In this document: piece after piece, positions 23,656-34,753 of the stretch
How positions within the stretch are numbered: the first letter of the stretch is position 1
Layout: every line of letters starts with the position of its first letter
Assembly: GCA_023512835.1 (NCBI GenBank)
Contig: CM042092.1
Span: 27,849,543 to 27,913,542 of the forward strand
Source of the DNA: Taxillus chinensis
Lineage: Eukaryota > Streptophyta > Magnoliopsida > Santalales > Loranthaceae
Direction of reading: 5' to 3'
DNA: 64,000 nucleotides
The notes under the pieces: model-generated
Told to the model about the DNA's origin: nothing
The model's database searches: none
What the model saw: only the letters and a program-made list of their open reading frames with translations
Position numbers and translations under genes: made by a program

Positions 23656-26535
23656 TGTCTAAATTAGCATCGCTCGATTTGGTTACTAGTCTGCCTAAAC
23701 ATAAATACTCCAGAGATACTCTCTGTCGAGAATGTGAACTTGGCAAACAGACCAAACATAGTTTTAAGAGCAAATCAGTTAATTCAATAACTACTCCCTT
23801 ACAACTTCTTTATATGGACCTCTGCGGTCCCATTTCTGTTCCTTCACTAGCTGGTGCAAGATATACCCTTGTGGTTATCGATGATTTCACTAGGTACACA
23901 TGGGTGATGTTCCTGAAATCTAAGGATCAAACATTTGAGCATCTTGTAGATCTCTTTAACTGGATAAACAACTCACAAGGACTGGCATTAAATGCATCAG
24001 GAGTGATCATGGTACAGAATTTGATTTTTCAGATATGAGGTCATATTGTTCTGAATAGGGCATTTAGCACGACTTCTTTGCGCGCAGAACTCCACAACAA
24101 AATGGGGTAGCTGAGCGCAAGAATCGCACTTTAGTCGAGGCTGGTAGATCCATGTTAGCAGGGGCAAAACTTCCTCTCGGTCTATGGGCTGAAGCTGTGT
24201 CCACTGCCTGCTACGTTCAGAATAGAACTCTAATAAATAAATTTACCATGAAAACACCCTATGAGATGTGGAGGGGACGAAAGCCCTCAATTTCACATTT
24301 CCGAGCTTTTGGGTGTACTTACTACGTACTGAACAACGGCAAAGAATCCCGGAATAAATTTGAACCAAAATCTGATGATGGGATATTTGTCGGATACTCA
24401 CTACATAGCAAGGCTTATCGAATCTTCAATAGAAAACTTTTTAAAGTTGAAGAATCTATCCATGTGATTTTTAATGAAGCTAACCTAGATTGGTCAAAAG
24501 TTTTTTCTTCTAGTTCTAATGTGCAGGATAAGGACGACAACATCAACTATTCAAAGTTTATGAATGTTCCTGTCACTCACATTAACCAATCACGTAGCAT
24601 CAGTGAAGCACGAAGAAATGATATGGATGATGCTACAGACAAATCGGACTGTGGACTTTTATTCAACTCCGGACACATTCTTACGGATATCCAAAACTCC
24701 GGAGTACCTTCAAGTCCTTCTGGACCAGTTAATACTAAAAGCAACAGTGCCGAAGTACTACCAAGTACTTCTGAACCTGTTAATACGGAAATAACTGACC
24801 AGGAAGAAGTTCAACCAGCGGACGAACCAGAACCACCTAGTCTGGGTGAACTTCAAATTATTAAGGATCCACCATCACATGCGCAGAACTACAGGTGCAC
24901 AAGAAATCACCCTTTAGATCAAGTGATTGGTGATCCTACTGTTGGTGTAAGAACAAGAGCAGCCACCTCCAACATGTGTCTTTACTCATGCTTTCTATCA
25001 CAAGTAGAGCCAAAGGCGATGGATGAAGCTCTTCAAGATTCCAACTGGGTAGATGCTATGCAAGAAGAGCTTAATCAATTCAAGAGGAATGAAGTGTGGA
25101 CATTAGTACCGAGGCCGAAGTCTCAACAAGTCATAGGCGTTAAATGGGTGTTCCGAAACAAACTAGACACAGATGGAATAGTAATCCGGAACAAAGCCCG
25201 ACTGGTAGCCAAGGGTTATCGTCAAGAAGAAGGAATAGATTATGATGAAACCTTTGCTCCAGTAGCAAGACTTGAGGCAATCAGAATGTTTTTGGCGTAT
25301 GCATCATATGAAAACTTCATAGTTTATCAAATGGACGTCAAGAGCGCATTTCTGAATGGAGATCTTCAAGAGGAGGTTTATGTAGAACAACCTCCAGGAT
25401 TCATTGAACCCAAGGCCAGACATCTAGTTTACAAACTACGGAAAGCCTTGTACGGACTGAAGCAAGCTCCCAGAGCCTAGTACGACACACTCTTAGAGTT
25501 TTTACTTGCTCACAACTTTCAAAAGGGGAAGATTGACACCACGTTGTTCTTACAAAAAGAGAAAGGACACTCTCTAATTGTACAGATATATGTGGATGAT
25601 ATCATTTTCGGATCATCAAATCCGAAGCTTTGTGAGGAGTTTGCTAAGTTGATGACTGGCAAGTTCGAAATGAGTATGATGGGAGAACTGTCCTACTTCC
25701 TTGGAATAGAAGTCAAACAATTAAAGGAAGGGATCTTCATTAACCAAGCTAAGTACACACGTGACTTAATCAAGAAGTTTGGTATGGAAGGTTCATCTCC
25801 CGTCAAGACTCCTATGCCAGTCAGTGCCAAGTTAGACCCCGATGTGGAAGGCAAATCAGTAAATGTGACTAAGTACAGGGGGATAAAAGGATCATTGTTG
25901 TACCTTACAGAAAGTCGTCCGGACATTATGTTTGTAACTTTCATCTGTGCAAGATATCAGGCGAATCCCAAAGAGTCACATATGCTTCACGTCAAACGGA
26001 TATTAAGGTATCTCAAAGGGACCATGAATTTGGGACTCTGGTATCCAAAGGAGTCCAACTTCACCTTATCCGGATATTCTGATCCTGATTTCGCCGGGTG
26101 TCGCATTGACAGAAAGAGCACTAGTGCTACGTGTCAGTTTCTTGGAAATAGACTAATTTCTTGGTTTAGTAAGAACAAAATTCCGCATCAACCTCCACTG
26201 CTGAAGCTAACTATATAGCTGCTGGGAGTTGCTGCGCTCAGCTTCTCTGGATGCAAAGTCAACTTACTGATTACGGTTTCAATATGATGTCTATTCCACT
26301 CTACTACGATAACACCAGTGCCATTGCTATTAGCAACAATCCTGTCATGCACCCAAAGACTAAGCAGATCGAGGTAAGGTATCACTTCATTCGCGACCAT
26401 GTTCTCAAAAAACACATATCTCTGGAACATGTTGCTACTGAAGATCAACTGGCAGACATACTTATAAAACCCCTACCTGATGCAAGATTCTCTGAACTAC
26501 TCCTTAAATTAGGTATGCTTGACTTTTCAGTATAG
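23656..26535 (+). pseudogene. copia integrase, reverse transcriptase and RNase H (copy 3)
   Basis: The frame 23679-24038 holds CRECELGKQTKHSF and the integrase core (MDLCGPISVPS, DDFTRYTWVM). After a frameshift, 24060-25480 carries [13 protein letters not shown], the integrase C-terminal domain and the RT N-terminal half ([31 protein letters not shown]). It stops at TAG 25478-25480, where copy 1 has Trp (APRAWYDTL). The frame 25544-26218 has the intact catalytic YVDDIIFGS and the RT/RNase H connection. The frame 26251-26535 has the RNase H end (TKQIEVRYHFIRDHVL, LADILIKPLPDARFSELL). It is three or more pieces and not functional as it stands. Confidence 0.94.
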
Positions 26536-28231
26536 CTTCTAATTTAGTTTATCCAACAGTATTGTTTCTTAGAACAAGCATTGTATTTGCTTTTGACAGT
26601 AAATGACATATATTGTACTTAATGCTGATCATTCTTACTGTTTAACTTGCATCATGCTTCTGATTTTAATCTCATATTTTATATTGGGAGGATGCTTGCA
26701 TTTCCCAACTGAAGTCGTTTAAGCCAACATGATTAAAACTTATATGAATAACCTTCTTAAGATTTCATGATCTTAATTTCCACTCATCACCACATGACAA
26801 ATGCTGATTCATATAGATTGCTCTATTGACGTGTACAGTTGAAGAAATGAAATGGGTTAGCTCGGAATGCCTGGTGGATGTACATACAGTCACAATCTGA
26901 TCAGCTTCTGAAGTGTAGTTTCCTGAAAGGATAGATAGTGCTAACTTTTTCTAAGCAGGAAATGTCAACCGAGAGGATCGCACGATCTACGGGGGAGAAA
27001 ATGTTTTATTAATTATCCAAGTAATACCCCTTGTATATGTCTCGTACCTCTTTCCTGGCTGTCTATCTGAGGGGGAGTCTTTCACTGAGAGGATCGCATG
27101 ATCTAAGGGGGAGCAAAAGCTTCATTTATTACTTCTGTAATGACCCCCTATTATGTCTTGGATGCTCTTTCCTCTAAACTTTCACTTCCAGATCTGATTG
27201 GACATGTATTGTTAAATCAGAATTGTGGCATGCAAAGATTTTTTTTTTCTTCAACTGTGCATTTTAATCGAATAATCATTTGCTTGCTTTTGACATGTGG
27301 TCATTCCTCCAGTTTCACTCATGAATCCTAATTTGGAAAAAATCATATGGATTTTAATTAATCTTAGTTACGTCGTTCAGCAAGAAGGTTTTGCTATGTT
27401 GACCAATATGAACTTGTATGTTTATTATCTGACATATGCCTTGATTCAGTAACAATGATCATTCTCCTGTCTGTATGTGTCTTTTACATTCATTTTCAAT
27501 GCATTAAGTTCTGTTCCTCATTAGTTCGGATTATGTTGCTCTTCAATTGACTACTTGTTTATATCCGTACTAATTCCTTCCTGTATAGCTTCCTGTTCTT
27601 TTAGTTTATTTTCGTGAAGCTCCAGGTTCAGATTCTCTTTGCAACTTTACCGATATATCTTGTTAATAGTCTCGGATTTGAAGTGTTGTGGTACTTTTCA
27701 TCTCTTCGACTTCACGACAGCAAAGCAATCTAATTCTCTCTTACCGCACTCTATTTCTCCAGACCTAGCCTACTTTTCATCCGGATGATCTTATCTCGAA
27801 TATTGTATACTCCGGATGGTCGTCGGTTCATTCCTCCAGACTCTTGGAACTCTTAAATCGCGATAATCCATGTCTTATTATATATCATGTGCTTTGAGGA
27901 GGAATAATGATGGTCCATTAAATGCATGTCTCGGGATGCACACACTTCCCAAAGAAGGCGAATAGCTGTTATCATTCCATGGTCATGCCGTCTCCACGTC
28001 ATCTCTATATCCGGAGGCGCGCCGCTATCAAGACTAATGACATCAGCATGTCAAGCGGTTCACTATTCCACTCACTTAATCCCTAGACCCGCTGACATTC
28101 ACGGACTTGGTCTTATATATTCTGGACATTTCGGCGCAGCGTGAGTTTTACATTCTCCAAATCCCTAAAACCCTCATCACTCCTTCAATCCCCAAGACCT
28201 CACCTCCTTCTCCTCTCAATCTTTCCCTCAA
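26536..28231 (+). other. Post-pol spacer of copy 3 with repeated polypurine motifs and probable ORF promoter
   Basis: Non-coding. Two copies of GAGAGGATCGCAyrATCTA followed by GGGGGAG lie at 26968-26997 and 27083-27113, with a third purine run TGAGGGGGAG at about 27068-27077; the same set occurs in copy 1. Downstream, a TATA-like box CTTATATATT at 28112-28121 precedes a CT-rich leader. The ATG of the additional ORF at 28232 sits in a good plant start context (CTCAAATGGC). The stretch from 27523 onward is repeated at 32939. Confidence 0.65.
28112..28121 (+). promoter_or_regulatory. Possible internal promoter of the additional ORF
   Basis: CTTATATATT lies about 110 nt upstream of the ORF start, followed by a CT-rich leader resembling plant 5' UTRs. 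It is duplicated at 33527-33536. Its promoter role is an inference; expression by splicing from the LTR transcript is the alternative. Confidence 0.4.
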
Positions 28232-29189
28232 ATGGCACCCAAAACTTCTCTTTCCAGGGCGTTAACCCCGGCCATCTGGTTTATTGGCGTGCCGTCTCTG
28301 ATCCTCCGGCATGGTTTCTGGAACTCCGCCCACTCCTGGAAGTCTCTCACATCCTGAACCTGATCTCCAATCCTGTTGATCTTCTTATTGAAGACATTCT
28401 TGAGTTCTACCAACGGATCCGCTGCACCACCGACTCCATTATCTCCTACGTCCGCGGTGAATCCATCTTGATCACCCCTGCCGTCCTCCGCGCCGCTCTC
28501 CATCTACCCCCTGGTGATCCTCAACGCTCGGATGCTGAGACAATGGCTGCTTCCATGGGCTGCTCCTATAAAGGGAAGGAGTACAAAATAAAGTCTTTCC
28601 ACGGTCGCTACCGATGTATGGCGACCATATTGAGCCGCTGCCTCTTGGTTCGTACCTCTGCTCTGGACTCCATCCCATACGACCTTCTCTTGGCTATGTA
28701 CAGCGTCTTTGAGCGTCTCCCGATGGACTGGGGGACATTCTTGTTCCGACTGCTGAAGAACGTCCCAACGAACAATTCTTTCGAGCGGATACACAGTGCT
28801 GTCTTCCGGCATCTACATCCGGACCATTTTGCCCGATATGATGTTATCCCTTTCCCTCAGGCATATTATCTTCGCCACCTTACGCCTGATGGGAACATGA
28901 CGGCCCACCGTCCCTCTGCTGCTCTCCGCCTTCTTCCTGCCTCGGAACAACAAGGCAACTCTATTAGTGACCCCTCCGATAGTCGTGCTCCCGAAGTCAG
29001 CTTTGCTCACCGGTCCTCCCGGATTCGGTCCGTTGCTGCCCCTTCCATCTCTCGAGCCTCCCAACACAGCATCTGTGCCGACCCCTCTGAGGTTGCGGGA
29101 CCATCTCAGCCCAGTTTACCTAAAGCTATTTCCCCAGCACCTTCTGCTGCGGATGTCCCCACTCCCTCGACTTCCGCTATTGTTGTCGC
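28232..29189 (+). pseudogene. Additional ORF, N-terminal half (copy within element 3), transposon-protein-like domain
   Basis: The native start is the ATG at 28232 (MAPKTSLS). A 2 nt insertion (AG at 28256-28257) puts the body into another frame, open from 28141, so the first residues of that longer frame are artefactual. The body (GVNPGHLVYWRAVSDPPAWF, then SYVRGESILITPAVLRAALH) resembles the putative plant transposon-protein domain often found N-terminal to Ulp1-like domains. A Ser/Ala/Pro-rich tail follows to 29189. Chromovirus A interrupts here; the target duplication GTCGC (29185-29189 / 46993-46997) preserves the phase into 46998-48774. Codons are GC-rich, unlike the flanking pol. Domain naming is from motif memory. 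Confidence 0.72.
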
Positions 29190-32100
29190 TGTAAAGGCCC
29201 GTACCTGTGTGAGGTTTGAAGTTAGGCCCGAATTATAGTTGAGCGAGTTATTATTATTTTGCTATTCAGGTTTATTGATGTGCGTTATTATTATTATAAT
29301 TATTTTAATATTTTGGGTCTACAATTATTATGATGTTAATGTCATCACTGGTTTTCATCCGGGCCCGTTTGGGGTGAGCTCAAACTAGACCAATGGTGAG
29401 AAAATTTAGAGTTGCCACCAACTGTTTTTGGGGTACAGTTGGATATCCTCTACTTTGAGTAGTAAAAAGATGTGGTCTGCACTATCAGAAAAGGGTTCGG
29501 GAGTTGGTTACGTGTAGGGAAGGATTAGCACCCCTACAGCGCCCTCTCGGTATCTAATTTAGGAGGAGGAGGTTTTATTTTATTTGTACTTCCATAGCTA
29601 GGTTAAGTTTCCTAAAAAGTCTATGATTTTTATTTAGCTAAGTTATTTATTAAAGTCATGGTTAAAATGGATTTATCCTAAATTTCTAAAGGGAATCCTA
29701 AAAGTTTTGGGTTTTGTTTGAAATGGAGAATGAAATCCTATGGGTTGGTTTTGGGTTTTTGGTTTTGCTTTGGGAAATTGAAGTCCTAGAAAAATGATTT
29801 TTTATTTTTCCCCTTTTTTGGTTTTTCTTGGGTTAGAAAACATACATTTTTTGTTTTTGTTTTATTTTTTTGTTGTTTTTTGTTGTTTTTTTTTTGTTTT
29901 TTTTGTTTTTGGAAACCTTTCTTTCTTTCTTTTTTTTTGAAAACCCAAAATCTTAAATCAAAGTAATGAACATATGCATTAAAGTAAAAAAAACTGTGAA
30001 GTGTGTGATTATGACATCCACAAATAAATAAACAGAAAAACACCTTTTTTTTTCTTTCTTTTTTCATCTCCTCTTTCTCTTATGCCTTTCTTTGCGCTCT
30101 CTTTTTTTTTTTTTTCCACTATATTTTACATATTACAACGTACCACATACAAAGAATGAAAATACAAGGAAAATACAATAGCAAGTACTAAAAATTACAT
30201 CAAATATAGAGATAAGCTAAAAAAACGAAAACCAGGAAAATACTATAAATATAAATAAGCTGAAAAAAAAAGAGCAACAAATGTAAATTACACTGACTTT
30301 GGGGCTTTATCACGGGCTGTCTGTCTGAAATCTTCTGTCTGTACCAAGAGACGTTTGCTCACCCAAATCACCAAATTCCAGCAGCACCAAGTGCAACGAT
30401 CAGCTAGGACGTACTATGGAGACTGCCAAGGTACACCGATTTTTTTTGTTTTTTTATGATAGGAACGTAAGAGAAAGAGAGAAGAGAGAAGAAGAAAAAC
30501 AAAAGGCAGACTGGCGTTGTTTTTTGTCTTTCTTCTGCTGGAAACAAAAAGCTGGAACAAAATAAGAGGGAAAGAGAAGTTTGGGAAGGATGGGCGATTT
30601 TGATTTTAGGACAGGGGGAGTGTTGGGCGAATTTGGCAGCAAATCTGGGCGTTTTCTGGGACTCCTTTTTTTTTGCTTGTAGAATTTCCGCTCTCTCTCT
30701 CTCTCTCTGGGCGTTTTTTGCAGGGAAGAAGCTCTTCTTCCCTTTTTTTTTTTTTGGATCAGGGGGCTGGATATGAAAGAATGGTAGCAAGTTTTGTTAG
30801 AGATAAGGGCATCTGTTTGTTTTCTGGGCGTTTTGTTTCGTAGGGAGGAACCTGGGGCGGAAATCTTTTTTTCTCTCTTTTGCGTGGATGAATCTCAGGC
30901 GTGATCTCTGTTTTTTTTTTTTTTTTTTTGGGGCTGCACTCTTCTTTTTTCTCTCTGCCGAACCTTTTCCTTTTCTATCTCTCTTTTTGTTTGAACTCTC
31001 TGTTTTTCTTTCTTTTCTCTCTCTGTTTGCGCTGGGATGAGGCTGGGGCTAAATGGCAGCAGGTTTTTTTTTTCAACGATGATGGTCTCTCTCCTTCTCT
31101 CTTCTCCTCTTTTTTTTTTTCAACCCACCAGCCTCTCCTGCGCAGGGGCGGACGACTGCATCTTAAAGGGCTGCAGAAAACTTTTGGCTGGGCTCATTAA
31201 TTGCTGCAATAAATGTTTTGTCGAGTGCATTATTATTTGCAGATCAGTGCTTGGTCGGGTGGACAGCTTATGCGGAAAAAGGGGAGCTCGTAATTGCCTT
31301 TTGAATTTGTATTTTAGCAGTGCATGTGACTGACAGATTGTTGAGAAATGATTCCTTGTCAAATGGCCAGCGCAGAAGACGGGTCTCGTGAAGCTAGCGA
31401 GAAAAAGAAAGAAAAAAAAAACAACGCGCGGAGCCATCGAGAAACGCCAACCAGCGAAGGTCAAAGGGGTCAGAGGGTCGAAGTGTCGGCAGGTCGGAGT
31501 GTCGGCAGGGTCGAAGCTTCGGTGGGTCAAAATTTCGGTGGGGCAAAAGTCAACGGTCAACGGGTCGAAGTGTCGGCAGGTCGAAGGTCGGAGGTTGACA
31601 GGCTTCGAGGGTCCGTGGGTCGTAGGTCAAGGTTCATAGGTCAAGGCGTCGTAGGGTCAAGGGTCGAAGGGTCGAAGGTCAGAGTGTTGGCAGCGGGGCT
31701 TCGAGGCTTCGAGAGTTAGGGGGTTGAAGGTCGAAAGGGCGAGTCGAAGGTCGAAGGGTTATAGGCTTCGAGGGTCAAGGGTCGAAGGGTCGAAGGTAGG
31801 AGTGTCGGCAGCGGGGCTTCGAGGCTTCGAGAGTTAGGGGGTTGAAGGTCGAAAGGGCGAGTCGAAGGTCGGAGGGTTATAGGCTTCGAGGGTCAAGGGT
31901 CGAAGGGTCGAAGGTCGGAGTGTCGGCAGCGGGGCTTCTAGGCTTCGAATCTTCGAGGCTTCGAGGCTTCGAGGCTTCGATGCTTCGAGGCTTCGAGGCT
32001 TCGGGGCTTCGAGGCTTCGAGGCTTCGAGGCTTCGAGGCTTCGAGGCTTCGGGGCTTCGAGGCTTCGAGGCTTCGATGCTTCGGGGCTTCGAGGCTTCGA

Positions 32101-32674
32101 AGGTCAATGGGTTGAAGTGTCGGCAGGTCAACGGTCAACGGCCAACGCCGAAGTTTTTTTTTTTGGGGAGATCCGTATTCACCTAAATTGACGCTTTAAA
32201 GAATTTCGCATGGCCACTTTTTCGGGCGATTTGGACCAGGGGCATTGACTGTCTTTTGGCAAGTTTCGACTTTTTCCAACGAAAGTTGTTTTGGCCATAA
32301 CTTCTTCATTTTAAGTCCGATTTGAGCTCGGTCAAGTGCGTTCGTCTTCAATTTTTATCCTCTATCACCTGGTGTTGGTCTTGGGGTGCTTCAAGGACTT
32401 GTATCAGAAGTCATTAATTTTGGACTCCCCTGTCCGTGTCAATTGTATCCATCTCGTGCAAATTGGGGCTACCATCAATTCCGAACCATTCCTTGGAAGT
32501 ATGGGATCATTGTGGACCTATTCAGCAAGGTATATGGCATGGGCAGAAAGGTATATCAAAATGGGGTTAGTATGTCCAACCCGGACAAAATGGGGTCCAA
32601 CAGTTAATATTATTAAATATTATTAATGTTGAGATGGTAAATATTAATTATAACGTTATTAATTGTTATAATGG

Positions 32675-32710
<36 letters not shown>

Positions 32711-32938
32711 ATTTATATTATTGTTATTATTATTATGATTAATAAATTGGTATAAAAGGAGTAGTTAGGGTAAAAACCCTACATTCCGTTTGGTGCACAA
32801 AATTTGACAGGGAGAGCGGTGGGGTTTTAGCCGTCAGGTTCTGATCCTTCGAGACTGTTCAGGTAGGTAATCTTCCAATTCCACCATTTGTTTGAACGTC
32901 GATCTGTTGGGAGTTTGTGTTGAATCTATTTATATTTA
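29190..32938 (+). repeat. Truncated extra copy of the chromovirus A 5' LTR
   Basis: It starts TGTAAAGGCCCGTACCTGTG after GTCGC and runs to GAATCTATTTATATTTA, where unit 2 of the tandem duplication begins. It contains the solo LTR 29340-32602, a TTA/TTATTA microsatellite (about 32671-32712) and TATA box TATAAAAGGA (32751-32760). It lacks the last 1.6 kb of the full LTR. Confidence 0.9.
29340..32602 (+). mobile_element. Ogre/Tat-like solo LTR inside the chromovirus LTR (long copy)
   Basis: The segment TGTCATCACTGG...GGGGTCCAACA is flanked by GTTAA (29335-29339 and 32603-32607). It is absent from the chromovirus 3' LTR, where GTTAATATTATT is continuous at about 43700. At 3263 bp it has no second terminal repeat or coding domain, hence a solo LTR. 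The phrase around GGAAGGATTAGCACCCCTAC (29520-29541) is of a kind common in Ogre/Tat LTRs. The interior has long T-rich tracts (29850-31130), GGTCGAAG words (31440-31920) and an array of the octamer GGCTTCGA (about 31936-32100). Frames in the array encode only repeat-derived Arg/Glu/Ser peptides. Confidence 0.82.
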
Positions 32939-33646
32939 AGTTCGGATTATGTTGCTCTTCAATTGACTACTTGTTCATATCCGTACTAATTCCTTCCTGT
33001 ATAGCTTCCTGTTCTTTTAGTTTATTTTCGTGAAGCTCCAGGTTCAGATTCTCTTTGCAACTTTACCGATATATCTTGTTAATAGTCTCGGATTTGAAGT
33101 GTTGTGGTACTTTTCATCTCTTCGACTTCACGACAGCAAAGCAATCTAATTCTCTCTTACCGCACTCTATTTCTCCAGACCTAGCCTACTTTTCATCCGG
33201 ATGATCTTATCTCGAATATTGTATACTCCGGATGGTCGTCGGTTCATTCCTCCAGACTCTTGGAACTCTTAAATCGCGATAATCCATGTCTTATTATATA
33301 TCACGTGCTTTGAGGAGGAATAATGATGGTCCATTAAATGCATGTCTCGGGATGCACACACTTCCCAAAGAAGGCGAATAGCTGTTATCATTCCATGGTC
33401 ATGCCGTCTCCACGTCATCTCTATATCCGGAGGCGCGCCGCTATCAAGACTAATGACATCAGCATGTCAAGCGGTTCACTATTCCACTACTTAATCCCTA
33501 GACCCGCTGACATTCACGGACTTGGTCTTATATATTCTGGACATTTCGGCGCAGCGTGAGTTTTACATTCTCCAAATCCCTAAAACCCTCATCACTCCTT
33601 CAATCCCCAAGACCTCACCTCCTTCTCCTCTCAATCTTTCCCTCAA

Positions 33647-34603
33647 ATGGCACCCAAAACTTCTCTTTCCGGCGTTAACCCCGGCCATCTGGTTTATTGG
33701 CGTGCCGTCTCTGATCCTCCGGCATGGTTTCTGGAACTCCGCCCACTCCTGGAAGTCTCTCACATCCTGAACCTGATCTCCAATCCTTTTGATCTTCTTA
33801 TTGAAGACATTCTTGAGTTCTACCAACGGATCCGCTACACCACCGACTCCATTATCTCCTACGTCCGCGGTGAATCCATCTTGATCACCCCTGCCGTCCT
33901 CCGCGCCGCTCTCCATCTACCCCCTGGTGATCCTCAACGCTCGGATGCTGAGACAATGGCTGCTTCCATGGGCTGCTCCTATAAAGGGAAGGAGTACAAA
34001 ATAAAGTCTTTCCACGGTCGCTACCGATGTATGGCGACCATATTGAGCCGCTGCCTCTTGGTTCGTACCTCTGCTCTGGACTCCATCCCATACGACCTTC
34101 TCTTGGCTATGTACAGCGTCTTTGAGCGTCTCCCGATGGACTGGGGGACATTCTTGTTCCGACTACTGAAGAACGTCCCAACGAACAATTCTTTCGAGCG
34201 GATACACAGTCTTTGTCTTCCGGCATCTACATCCGGACCATTTTGCCCGATATGATGTTATCCCTTTCCCTCAGGCATATTATCTTCGCCACCTTACGCC
34301 TGATGGGAACATGACGGCCCACCGTCCCTCTGCTGCTCTCCGCCTTCTTCCTGCCTCGGAACAACAAGGCAACTCTATTAGTGACCCCTCCGATAGTCGT
34401 GCTCCCGAAGTCAGCTTTGCTCACCGGTCCTCCCGGATTCGGTCCGTTGCTGCCCCTTCCATCTCTCGAGCCTCCCAACACAGCGTCTGTGCCGACCCCT
34501 CTGAGGTTGCGGGACCATCTCAGCCCAGTTTACCTAAAGCTATTTCCCCAGCACCTTCTGCTGCGGATGTCCCCACTCCCTCGACTTCCGCTATTGTTGT
34601 CGC
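33647..34603 (+). pseudogene. Additional ORF, N-terminal half, second copy
   Basis: Duplicate of 28232-29189 with the native start intact (MAPKTSLSGVNPGHLVYW at 33647). The frame is open to about 34211, where a 1 nt insertion relative to copy 1 (CTTT for GCT, about 34211-34214) shifts it. The original phase resumes in 34311-34603 and reaches the chromovirus LTR at 34604. It is not connected to the protease half, because the whole chromovirus lies between. It preserves the correct N-terminus that copy 1 has lost, while copy 1 preserves the middle. Confidence 0.82.
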
Positions 34604-34753
34604 TGTAAAGGCCCGTACCTGTGTGAGGTTTGAAGTTAGGCCCGAATTATAGTTGAGAGAGTTATTATTATTTTGCTATTCAGGTTTATTGATGTGCGTT
34701 ATTATTATTATAATTATTTTAATATTTTGGGTCTACAATTATTATGATGTTAA

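Noticed and set aside
28141..28231. N-terminal extension giving a longer frame for the additional ORF (start at 28141)
   Set aside because: The duplicate unit starts at 33647 with the ATG in phase. The extension in unit 1 exists only because of the AG insertion at 28256-28257 and is leader sequence.
31348..32186. Frames of 80-125 codons rich in Arg/Gly/Ser/Glu
   Set aside because: They arise from GGTCGAAG and GGCTTCGA arrays inside a solo LTR, are open in all phases and have no domain.
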